This document shows positions 26,501 to 38,500 of a stretch of 64,000 nucleotides of DNA, one piece after another; within the stretch, counting starts at the first letter, position 1, and every line of letters starts with the position of its first letter. The notes under the pieces are model-generated. The model was not told where the DNA came from and did not search any database. It saw only the letters and a list, made by a program, of their open reading frames with translations. The position numbers and the translations under genes are program-made. The stretch comes from Aplysia californica (Eukaryota; Mollusca; Gastropoda; Aplysiida; Aplysiidae), in NCBI RefSeq assembly GCF_000002075.1, contig NW_004798288.1, positions 114,972-178,971 on the forward strand. The letters are read 5' to 3'.

Positions 26501-29500
26501 TCACCAGCAGCATGTCACTGAGCAGTGAAATCAGCACCACTGAGTTGGAGGAGCAGACAAGCGATGAAAATTCTGAGTTTGGTAGTGACCGTTTCATTGC
26601 CATGCTGTCGGAGCTGAATCAGGATGAAAGTCAAATTCATTCGAATTTGATTAAGTCAAAGGAAGTTGGGGCAAGAATTGCTGGCATTCAAGATGAGGTG
26701 AGTATTTCCTGTTTCATAGCTCAGTGAGAAGCTCGTTTTTTCTTGTTTGGTTAAGATTTGTAATAGCTATTGACAGTTTCAATAAAATTATCCCAATCCT
26801 GAAAAATACAGTTGAACAAGGATACGTCGAACACAGAAGACTCAAAATCATATATCCGTCAAACTGTGCCTGCGGTCACATTATTTTTTTTTCTGCTTTA
26901 TCTTTGTAAGCAAATTATGCGACACTTGAACACAAATACAGAATAATCTAATTATGCGGTCGTAGAGGTCTAAAGTCGATGTCCTTTGAGGTGCACTTGA
27001 GGCAAAATAATAATAATAATATACTTTTTTTAATGGAAAAAAACAAGGTCGGTAAAATTCCACCTTTCAAAATCCACAAAAGCAGCTAGCTGTACTATTT
27101 TTAGCGCGGTGCTTGACACGTGTGCCTGGGCCCTAGGCCTAACTAGGCTTGTGTGGAGCAGGCGAGAGGAAAGGTTGTGCATAACACGATCGACCACACC
27201 ACCCCTCTTCACAAAGAACTGCGCGCTAGGTAGAATAGACGGGGTAGGGCTGCATTGTCTGTTGCGATGATATGCTTATCCTATCACTTTGTTTATGTTT
27301 TGACAAATGTGAAAAGGCACTGTTCTGTTGGTGCAGACTAAAGACTGCTCACACTGGCCTGCCCAATTAAATTGTCTTGGTACTGGTAGGCTCATTACCG
27401 ACCGAACGTGAAAACGTTGCTCATCATGTTTCTCATTCTCAATCTTTCAACTTCAAGTTCAGCTGATGCAATAACACTGTTCACGTATCACTTGAACAAA
27501 CGAGGACGTTCCCAACAAATTCGAGCTATCCATGTTATACTGTAGAAACATTTCAATGACTACCAAAATAACAGTTCCAAAAGGCTATGTGCAGTCAACC
27601 CTTCTTTATGGCTGTGGATTTTGGACAATTACCAAAGACAGTGAAATTAAATAGGAGCAACAGTAATGTGGTTTCTTTGGAGACTGTTTAGAATTTCATG
27701 GAAGGAAAAGAAATCAAAGGTTCTTTAAGAAGTCCACATGAGCTGCTCACTAATAAAAACAATTAAGAAGAGGTAAATAAAGTTTCTAGGACACTTGAAT
27801 TGACACAAAGGTCTTGAACATTTTTTTCTCACATGTCAAAATTGATTGCTAATGAGGCAGGGGTAGACCCAGAGCAACTTGCTTGTAAAAAATCAGATTG
27901 GTGACAGGGAAAACCAGGATGATATAGGGTTTTTTTCAAGTATCTGAGCAAAAAAATGAATGGTGAACCAAGATCGCTGATGTTTCTTGCAGATCTTGCT
28001 CTGACTAATGTTCCCTGTATTGTATATGCAAGGTGAGTTGCTGATAGGAAAGAAAGCATCAAAGCTTTTTGTTCTCAGCTGTATGTGAACTGTTGATGCT
28101 GTGCTGTTTTTGCCCGTTGTAATTTGAAATCAAGTTGGAGGGTGATACTGCTAGGTCTAACATCTTCTTTTTTCTTCCTCTGTTGATTTTGTCTTGTCTG
28201 CCTAGCTCTTTCCTTCACTAAATGGCCGCTACTGTGAATCTGCTTCTCCTTACTCAAACTTCAAACTACAAACTCAGATCAGTTTGTATTGAAATTTCCT
28301 TCTTTAAAAAAATTTTTTTTCAGCAGCCTGAATAATTAATTTTTTTCAGGTTATGAAAGAGAAGAAAAAAGCTCAGCAGCAGTTTCAGCAGCAGCAGCAG
28401 CAGTACCAAGAACTGTATGGGCAGGGTGGGCTGCCTCAGTTCGCAGGGAGTGCCCAGCCAGGAAATCTACAGCAACTGGCAGCTAGTCCTCGACAGGCTT
28501 CTCCTTCTGTGAGTTATGGAAAGTCCCTGACATTTTCAGATAGGGCGAGCTACAACAAGCACCTGAAGAAATATTTTCTTTTTGGACCAGGTTTTGTTTA
28601 GCACTTGTAGGACTAGCAGCAGCCTGCAATCTTATTGGTTCGAACCCCCATCGGTGTTAATGGTTTGATCGCTTGATTGGCAGCCTGCGATGTATGCTTG
28701 CCCAGAAGCTGAGAATTTTTCTGAGTGTACTTGGGTCGGCTGAGGTATTAATATAGATTGTAAAGTGCATGGAGTTTGCTGTTGAGTGGGGATATGGGTC
28801 GTACAAATACCATTCATTTATTATTATTATTGATGTTGTGACTAAATTGAGCCTGAAGCATGGCTCTCAAATTTTACAAGGGGTCACCCTTTTAGTTGAG
28901 GCCATCTGAAATATTAGTCAACAGAAAAGCCCAAATGGAAGAAAAGATGGAAGATTTTACAATTTAAAAAGTATCATCAGGTGGTTTGCTGCTTTTGGGT
29001 GTGTTCAGAGTACTATCTACAGTTTCCTTCCATTTATATTTTTGGCATATGATTGAAGTGTTAATTTTTTGTTACCTTCAAGTTCAAAAGTTTTATCTGC
29101 CTTTTTCACCTTCCAATTGAAGGAGTGTAATAATAGACCTGTAATTAAAATTTTTTACAAACAATTTATTGTTTTACAAAAGGGCAATGTATTATGTTGC
29201 TTGGCTAACTAGTTATTTTGTTTGGGGGTTTTTTTGGATTGTTTGCCAATAATGAGTAAACTGGAAATCATTGGAAGACATACGCACTGAAAAGGGTAAT
29301 TATTATTGGACATGGCCGCAGTTCATTGATAGCGTTGTCATTTGCTTGTCTTTAATCAAGAAACAGACAAGCATTTTTGTTTCCAAATCTCTTTATAAAG
29401 AAATGTTTCTCAGACTGTTTGCCTTACTGTGAACTCACACCTCCCTTCAGAGTCAAGGGGCCATGCTGCGGGCTCCGTCCCCGTCCTCCCTTCCCTCTTC

Positions 29501-32500
29501 GGGTGCCAGGAATAAGGTGCCTTCCTCCACCACTGACCTGACCTCATCCTCTGCCTCCGGGGACTTCCAGACGCCCCCCTCTAGGGTCTCCCCGACTCCA
29601 GCTGGTCCTGCTATTGGTGCTGATGGGGTGGCAGGGGAAGGAACTGTGGAGGAACTACTGGGTCGACTGGATCAGGCAAAGTTGATTGACAGCGTGGAGG
29701 CTGAGGGAGCTCAGTTGGCCCAGTGGGTCAAGGTTAGACATATGGTTGAACCTGCTCTTATGTCCACTTGTCCAAGACAATCATCTGCCTAAACGACAAC
29801 TTCCCATTTTCCCCTTGTATTTTAAAATATTAACACTTTGCCATCACATCTCACCGATCGGCGATGCTTACCACCCAGTTTCTTTGGATTTTCCCCAAAA
29901 TGCCTTTGCCTGTGATGGCAAGGGTTTTTGCTATATGAGCCTTGTGATGGGAAAGTGTTAACTCTTGGAGCCCGGATTCCCGCTAGAGCAGGATTCGCGA
30001 ACATGTGTCAAAAATCCTGATTCCCTCTCAAGCGGGATTCACAAGTGGCCTCAGCCCTAGGCTCGTCATGCACTAAAAATAGAATGCCAATGGCTATAAA
30101 TCTTAAATTTGCTCCATAACTATTCAAATATGTCGTTTGTGCTTCTACATGTGTAGTTTGTGGAAGATTTTCTGGAAAAAAATTGGGTTTACTTCACCGT
30201 AAAAATGAGGCGAGCTAATATGAATGAACCCAGTACTTCCAGTGGTAAAAGGGCTAGAACTGAGTTGTTTAGTACCCAACAGGTAATTGATTTTTTCGCT
30301 GGAGATTCAGCATCGGATGAAGAAGACCAAGAAAGAGATTATGAAACAGAAAGTGAAAGCAGTATTGATCATGAAGCAGGCCAAGGTGAGGATAGATCTA
30401 GATCTAGTAAAAGTGGTGACAACAATGATAGGTATGTTGGGGGCGTGGAACCCAGGAACAGAGATACGCTTTAGTGGGGCAGCTCAGGGCTCAAAGGGTT
30501 AATGACACAAGCCGAAATGTCTACCTGTCTAAGACAACCTCTTTTCTCCTCAACAATGGATGGCCGTCTTGGACAATTTTGACTGTAGTTTCTTTGCTGT
30601 TTAAGAAAAAAAACCAACCCAGCTTAAATTTTCTCTTCTAATTCCTAATTTTGCAATGTCGGTTGTTGTCAGGCCCTCTAGTGTGGTTGGTTCCTTCTAC
30701 AGTAGTCTTTGCCTAAGATCCTGGTGCTCAAGAGCTAGGGAAATGCGGGATCTCAGGCGAACGGGATCTTACCCGTCTCACCAAGGGAAGAATTTACGGT
30801 CACCAATGTTCAGGCCCAGAACTGGTAAAATGGTCTCCCCTTACTCTCAAATGAACTGGCGTGATCTCTGGGTGGGTTTATGACTTATGACAAGCAAAGA
30901 GTGGTCAACCTTGATGACCAATCACAGTGGCATGAGGCATGCCATTTTCATTTAATATCCTACCGTGAGTCTCAAGATCTATGCTTATCCAATTGCTCCT
31001 CACCTTTACCTGTCCAAAATTTATAGCTTTCCATCTCTGACCAAGTTCCCCCACCTTTGTCATTACGCACCATTGTTATTTGACCTCGCAAGTTAAAATT
31101 CAGCCTGCCTCACAAATTTGGGCATAGAGACAACTGCTGCAACGGTCAGAGAGGAGTTCACAGTTGGATGTGATCCTGCTTGGAGTGAACTTGTAAGCCC
31201 TTCCCACTCAGCGTGTGATGCAAATTTAGGTGGAGAGCTCAGAAGCAAGTGCAATGTTTGGGGAAAACAAACGCGTTGGCGAATTATTATCTAAAATGCG
31301 GCAATGTAGCCCTTCAGAGCGGGATCTTAGTGGTGACTTTTATGTACTAAAAATTATGTTTTCTTAAAACAGCGGGACCATAAGTGAACCGGGATTGTAA
31401 ACAGTGGGATCTTAGGCAGAGGCTGCTGTACTTTGTTCCCAGAAAATTAGTTATCCTTTTTGATTACAACTACTGGTGGAATGTGGCTGTTGTTGTGACC
31501 CACAAATCTTGAATTAACTACTTTTTATACCTTTTGTGTGTTCAGAAATGATAAATTATTTCTTTTCAAGATGATTTGACTACTTTTTATACCTTGTGTG
31601 TGTTCAGAAAGGATAAATTGTTTCTTCCTCAGATGGCTGACAGAGAAGGGTTTGAGGTGGATGCTATGAGCATAGCTCTGGCTCAGTGCAGTCTCCATAG
31701 CCTTGACCCTGTACAGTGGCTGCGCACCAACTGGACCAATAACGTGACCCAGGTGGCCCTTCGAGCAGGCAAGAAGGGCCGGGAGGAGGACCAGAACTGT
31801 GTGGGAGAGCTCTCATTGGCTGAGGCGAAGGCTGCTTACATGAGTTGTAATGGCAACATAAAGGAAGCAGTGAACCTGTGTGTTCGGAACAGGAAGGATC
31901 TGGTAAGTGACATACAGCAGTGTGAGTGTATGGGAGAGAGGGAATGAGTTTGTGTCTCATCTTTTTTATGCAGGTGTTTGGGAGGCGCCACTGTCGGCTC
32001 TCACTTTTTTTACCGGCCCACTGTTTCTGTTTACCTGTCTTTCTTTCTCTTCACAATATTATGTTTATGGTGTTGGATGTACTCTTCTTTCATTCAAACA
32101 AACAAATATTTATCATCAACAGTATGGCAAGCTCAGTGCGCTGGGTGAGTTCCCCCGAGAAGAGATCTTGGATGCAATGCAGCAAAGCTGCGGTGACCAA
32201 GCTGCCTGTGAACATTTTCTGCAAGCTTCCAAACTGTACCCGTTCATTGGTCGTATCTGGGCCCAGCGAGAATCCGAATGCGGTGACCACTTCCAGCTTC
32301 AGAACATGACCAGCTCGGACATGTGTCGCAGTTTCTCCACTAGTGTCATTAACCATTGGGATTTTCAAAAGATCATCAGGGACAAAAACGTTGATCTAGA
32401 TGTGAGTTTGCTTTTTTATCCTTCTAACTACCGTATCTCCTTATGTACTGATGGTGTTTGGAGAGGAAAAGAAGGGACAATGGTTCATGTTGCAGATATC

Positions 32501-35500
32501 TCCTACCCATTTTCTGTCCAGTATAAATTTATGCTTTTTCTGTTTCTTTGATAACAAAAATGTCACTGACAATGAAATGTTAAAGTCTCTTTTCTTACAA
32601 TGTTTGTAATTATTATATACAATTAAAATTCGTACGCAGGCTGGAGGATAAATTGTCTGAACTGTCTTGCATTTTTCTCCTGTTCATAGCGTCGCACCCG
32701 CATGATTTTGGTGGAGGGTCGTCTGAAGAGCTGGGGCCGGGCAGAGATGGTGATCAGCATCTTAGACCAAGGAGTTCCACGGACTGAGGTCAGCCTGGAG
32801 GACGTAGTGGAGGCGGTGCGCAACTGTCGTGATCGCCAGAGTGCCTTAGCCTACCTGCAGCAGGAGTGCCAGATCTGCTATGCTACATTTCCCATGAGCA
32901 AGGTGGGTTGATCACAGCTGTGTCTAATGCAGTAGAATAGGAAATAAGGAGACCTAATCAGGAGGATGTGGATTGGACATACTCTTAGGAAGCTTGTCAG
33001 TCAGACAGGTGCATAACAAGGAAAGTGTTGGATTGGAACCCACAGGGTAAAAGATCAAGGGGAAGACCACGTGGAACCTAGAGAAGAGTCACAGAAATCA
33101 ATGTATAGGAAAGTGGGAAGACCTGGAATAACATAAAGAGGCTAGCTCAGAATACAGAAAGGTGGAAAGTGTTGCTCATAGCTTGTACCCCGACACAGGG
33201 TGAGAAAGGCAATGATGATGATGAATCAAGAGGATGAGAAATACTTGTTCAGACCTTTAACTCTTCAAACAGCGTCCGGCGGTAATAACCCTGTTCCTGA
33301 TTGGATGCTGAGAGCGTCTGAATCTAGTGACAACTGTTTCGTTTCATTTAGTACTAGTTTTTGCTTGTTTTTTCAGAACTATTCGCGATCGAAGTCATTT
33401 AGTAATGACTAAGCCTTTGTTTCCGTCATTTAGAAGTTGGAGGCAAGCTTTTGGGGTTATAATGAGACATAGTGTAGCAGGTTTAGATGACTAGAAAAAA
33501 CTCAGGGATACTGGAAAAAACTCAGGGATTAAAGAGTTAAAAAGATTATTTTCAGAGCTGTTTGCAGTGTAGGTCAAACAGTTTTCAATCTTCTTGAAAA
33601 GTACTAAACTTGATGGTGCCCTTTGGGATTTTAGCTCTTTACAAAATTATACATGAACCGTTTACAGCAGAAATTCTTATTTTGTATGAGCGACTTTTCT
33701 ATTTTGCCCCTTCTTATATATTTGTCAGATTCACAGTCTGAACGTGTGCCAGTGCAAGCTGTGTGCCGAGTGCCTTACCCTGAACTTTGAGGTGGACATC
33801 CGGGAGAAGCACGTACGTCAGTGGACATGTCCAATCTGCTCTCTGCCAGACCTCAACGACACAGACGTGGCCTCGGAGTACTTACATTTTCTCAGCATGT
33901 TGGTAAGTGGTCTGGTCTGGAGCGATCAAGTGTTGCTCGAAGGTTTCTCTTTGGTGTAGCCCTGGACAGTGTGACAGCATTTCCAAAATAAACAAGTCTA
34001 TGCATTTCCCTTTAGGCGGAGGTGCTTTTTCCTGAAAAATATACAAACCTGGATTTTGCCTGCATAAGCATAAATTTCAAGTCCTTGCGATGACGTTTTC
34101 GTATGGCACCTCAGTTTTTAAATCTCTTAGATTAACATTTTCATTCTCTGCCTCCTGAAACCTTGGGTCTTCAGCTAGAATTGTTTTATTCGCACTTGAT
34201 TTGTGTCTTCAGTTGTTTCACTTCATTTACTCTGATCAAAGATTTCAGATTCTTGAAGCTTGTACAACTTTATCTCTTCAAATTGCATGCAAGGGATGGA
34301 GTTAGATCCCCTAGTTGGGAAAACATCTTATGGAGTGTCACTGTCTCTCTGTTGCAATAATGTTTTCCTTACAACCTAGGCTGACCTTGAAAACATAGGG
34401 TCAGAGCAGCTTGTGTCTTAACTGATTTGAAGATGTGGACAGGGGCAAAAAATGTTGTCATTTTGTTCTTTTCATTTCAGTTTTCTTGCATTGTTTTTCA
34501 GCTTCAACCTCTGATCCATGAAGAACTACACAACCTGTTTGAGACTAAGATCCGTGACTGGCATTTACAAAAGGATGAGAACTTCCGCTGGTGTGCTCAC
34601 GTGAGTTGAAATCAGTTGGCCTGAACGACATGCTCCATGACATTTCTGTTTGCCCCCTTCTGCCAGAGCGACACAGAGTGTGTCGTTTTCACATTCCCTA
34701 TTTTGTTACACATTTCCAACCACTTCTCCAACTCCATGTCAAATTTTGATTAAGTTAAAAATGGACATGATGGTACATCCTTTCTTTGTGAGAATTTGAA
34801 GCTCGAAGGTGTATCTTTTGAGTGGCAGTACATTATGTTGCTCAAAATTTTGGATCTAGAATCTGAATTACTTTCCTTATCAAATTTCTCTACCATATAC
34901 TTGCTTTTTCTATATTCAATCTCACTATCTGTTTCTCTGATGAAATTCATGAAATTAATTCTGGCTGATGCAATTTAATATTCAGTTTTTAGCAAAATGC
35001 AGCTCTGTGAATGATAATAGGAGAGAAAACTCAATGTCTGTATTGCTACACCATTGACGTGCTTCTCATAGACACATAGTTATAGTATAGTCACCATACT
35101 TACCTGGCCAGGTGAAGTCATTTCTTATGGGGTTAGTCGCAAGCAGTGGGAAGCACATATTTTCACAAGCAGTAGGGCTTCGTAGAGCTAAATGCTGACA
35201 TAGCCAGAATGTTTGTTGGAAAAGTGTTGCTTGATGTGTGAAGTGGTCTTGTGGCATCTTTGTAGTCATGTAGAACAGGGTCACATTCCATTTCTCTTTT
35301 CCTTTTGTTCTCAGTGTGCGGCAGGCTTTATTGCAGATAATCGTCGACTTTGTATGACATGTCCTGCATGTGGCTTGAAGACTTGCTACAGTTGCAAGAA
35401 GAAGGTACGTAATTGTGTCATGGCGTGGTGGAATCAGGCGCTCATCAATTTTTGGGCATGTGGAGTTATTGATATCATCTTAAGACTTGTTTAGTTGTCT

Positions 35501-38500
35501 TGCTATCGGTTTAAAAATGCCCATCTATCTTGAATAGAAGTCAAGATATTTGAGACTGAAGAAGGTGGGGTCGTCTGGTTTCAAAGGTAGAATTAGCGAG
35601 AAAATGGGCGTCAAAGTTTGGTTATTTCCATAGGTTGATAGTCTGTGGAAAGTGAAAATTTACTTTTTTGTGCTTTAATCAACGTTTTTCAGTAAAATCC
35701 GCCCAGAAATGTGTTCTTAATTGGACAGTACTGGTGTTAAGCCTAGGAACAAATATTTGATTGGCAGAAAAATGCCAGTTTCTTAATATCATAATTTTGA
35801 CGAGCGCCTGATTTCACCACGATTCCTCACAATGTCATTATTTGATTTATTATTTTTTTGTCTTGGTCCGGCCTTTTTGGTGAGGTGGGGGCTTAACATG
35901 ATGTTGGTTACATTGAGTAAAAGGATGTAAAGAGGGGCAATAATAAATGTGTCTTCGATTTATTGTAACAAAAAGTATGATTATCACCTGAATGATGTGG
36001 TGTATCAACCCCTTAACCCTATCCGTACGTCGTGTTTTACTATTGTATCCATACGACGTGGGGAACTCTGTGCCTCCACTTTCCAAAGAGGAAATTACAG
36101 AATCTTCCAATAACCATCGTAGGTGGTTGATGGATGCTCTGGTGTGATTTGCTCCTTTTTTCCTATCATACATCTATCGTTTTTATCTCTCCTTCTTTTT
36201 TGTATTTGTTACTCTCTTGTCTTATACATAGCTGCCACTTTCCCGCTAAATAGCGGAAACTCCGCTACATCTAGCTTTCCCCGCAACTTTCCTCCTTCCT
36301 CCGCTGGACCGCTCTTGGTCGCAAATTTCATACTTTTTTTTCCACGCGGAAAACACCGAACCGGGAGAGAGACGAAAACGCGGTCTGCGCATGTCCGCCC
36401 GTAGCTTTCTACTTCCGTTCTTCTAGGCCCAGCGCTAGTTTCACATTGTTTATTGTTGTGGAGCAACACAGTGTCGATCGGGCATCGGGACGTTAGCGCG
36501 CCGAGTTGTCATTGAAATTGGCGGAAATTCGAGAGAAATTGATTCAGAATGCAAAAATAAAAGGAGTTGGAATGAGAAAGAAGCAGCCGGTGTGCGACTT
36601 GAAAAGTTCATTAGAAAATTGAACTAGATCTAGCTGTTTTTTGCGAAAGAAATCGCGGCCCGCGGCACTCCTGTTACAGTCCTGTACAATTGCGGTCCCG
36701 TTTGTTTACATGACGGCTATTGTGGCTGCTGCGGAAGTAAATCTAGATCTAGATTTAGATCTAGAAAATCTATCTCTAGATATAATCTAGATCTACACAT
36801 ATTTAGATATATCTAGATCTAGATTAGATAGCCTAGGCTATAATTTTAATTAAGTTTATCTCTAAATAAGAAACACACTACAGACTACAGGGGCACTAAG
36901 TGCAAACGGGACTGCCATTGTACAGGAGTGCCTGTGTATCCTTGATCCGATACTGCTCTACGTCTATGTATTATGTACACGTTTAAAGTGAAAGAAATCT
37001 TTTTATGAGACACTAGCTGGCAAAAAACACTAGATATTTAGTCACCAAGTCCAAACTGTGTCAAATTGACTTGAATGCTTGTTAGTCAACTTACTGCATT
37101 TATGTTGTTGTTTTTTTTGTTTGTTTTTTTCAAATACATTTTAATTCAGTTGCCTATGGTTAACAATATGACAGTTTTCCCTTCCAAAACCGTAGGCTAG
37201 ATTTTCCAGTATATATTGCCTCTGGATCTCACTGGTTTCGGAGAGCGCGCGTACACTTTCGCGTGAATTTCCTCCTTTTTAAAAATTTCTGAGTGGCAGC
37301 TATGCTTATAAGACATCTAATCTTTGTCACTTATATGACCTAATGTGTTGCGAATGTCATAAAACTCTTACTAAAACAAACAATAACCGTCCTTCTATCC
37401 CCCCGCATCCTTCTGATCAGTGGGAAGACCAACATGAGGGGCTGACGTGCGAGCAGTTCAACCAATGGAAGATTGACAATGACCCCACCAACCAGTCAGT
37501 GGGCCTGGCCAAACATCTTGACCAGAATGGCATAGGTAGGCAGCAACGTCCTAATAATTTTCTCTTTTTTGTGTCTTTTTGAAAGACATTTGTCACTATT
37601 GTTGTTGTTTTTATAGTTCCTGCAGCTTAGTGCCGTGGGTGGTTGGCGGGTGCTCTGGTGTGGTTTGCTCCTTCTTTCCTATAAAAAAGATCTATCATCT
37701 CTATCTCCCCTCCTTCTTTTTTGTGTTTTTTACTCTCTTGTAACACCTCTTATCTTTGGCACTTATATGACCTTATTGTGTTGCAAGTGCCATAAAACTC
37801 TTACTTTAAAAAAAAAAGAAGCCCAGTGCCTTGTAGTGATATCGCTAAAAGTAAATATGCCTCCTTATTTTGAATGCTTTACCTTTGAGGTGTCAGTCGT
37901 CTATTGGTTAGGCTCATGGACCCTCAGCCATAAGGTTATGGGTTCAAATTCCATCTTGGGTCCGGTGTTATGTTCTTGAGAAAGGCACTTAACACAAATT
38001 TTCCTCACTTCATCCTGGGGGTGATGGGTACTTGACAGGGAAAAATCTTGTCAGTTTGTCAGTGTTAAAGCATATGAAATCTGCTTCTTGCACTGTATGC
38101 TTCCCGGGAAGCTAAGAATGTTTCTGAGTGTTCCAGGATCTGCTGGGGTAAAAGTAGTTGTAAAGGGCATAGAGCGTAATATGGAGTGTGGATACGTTAA
38201 TGTACTTTATAAATGCTGTTATTATTATTATCATTATTGTTATTATTATTATTGTTATTATTACTTCTTAGTGTGCAACATCAGGAGTCACAATGAGAGA
38301 GAGGGAGAGAGATTTTTATAAATTGACTTTTTTGTTAACATTGTATAATTATTCGTAGAGGTCCAGAGGTTTTGTGATGTTTCCTACATTTATATTATCA
38401 TTATTAGCACAAGGATCGTATCTTTCACTTAAGAATAGTATTCTTTTTAATCAGGTTTTTTGGGTTGTTATTGTTGTTTTTTTAAAATTTTGTTTTGGCT

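Larger units (their letters stand above)
29746..30597. mobile_element. Pogo-like MITE split by TTAA elements (HOIP intron 14)
   Basis: The left part (GGTTGAACCTGCTCTTATGTC to 29833) and right part (30503 to TTGGACAATTTTGACTGTAG) are the two ends of one MITE like 10885-11036. It was opened at a TTAA by the elements at 29830-29961 and 29958-30502. Confidence 0.7.
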
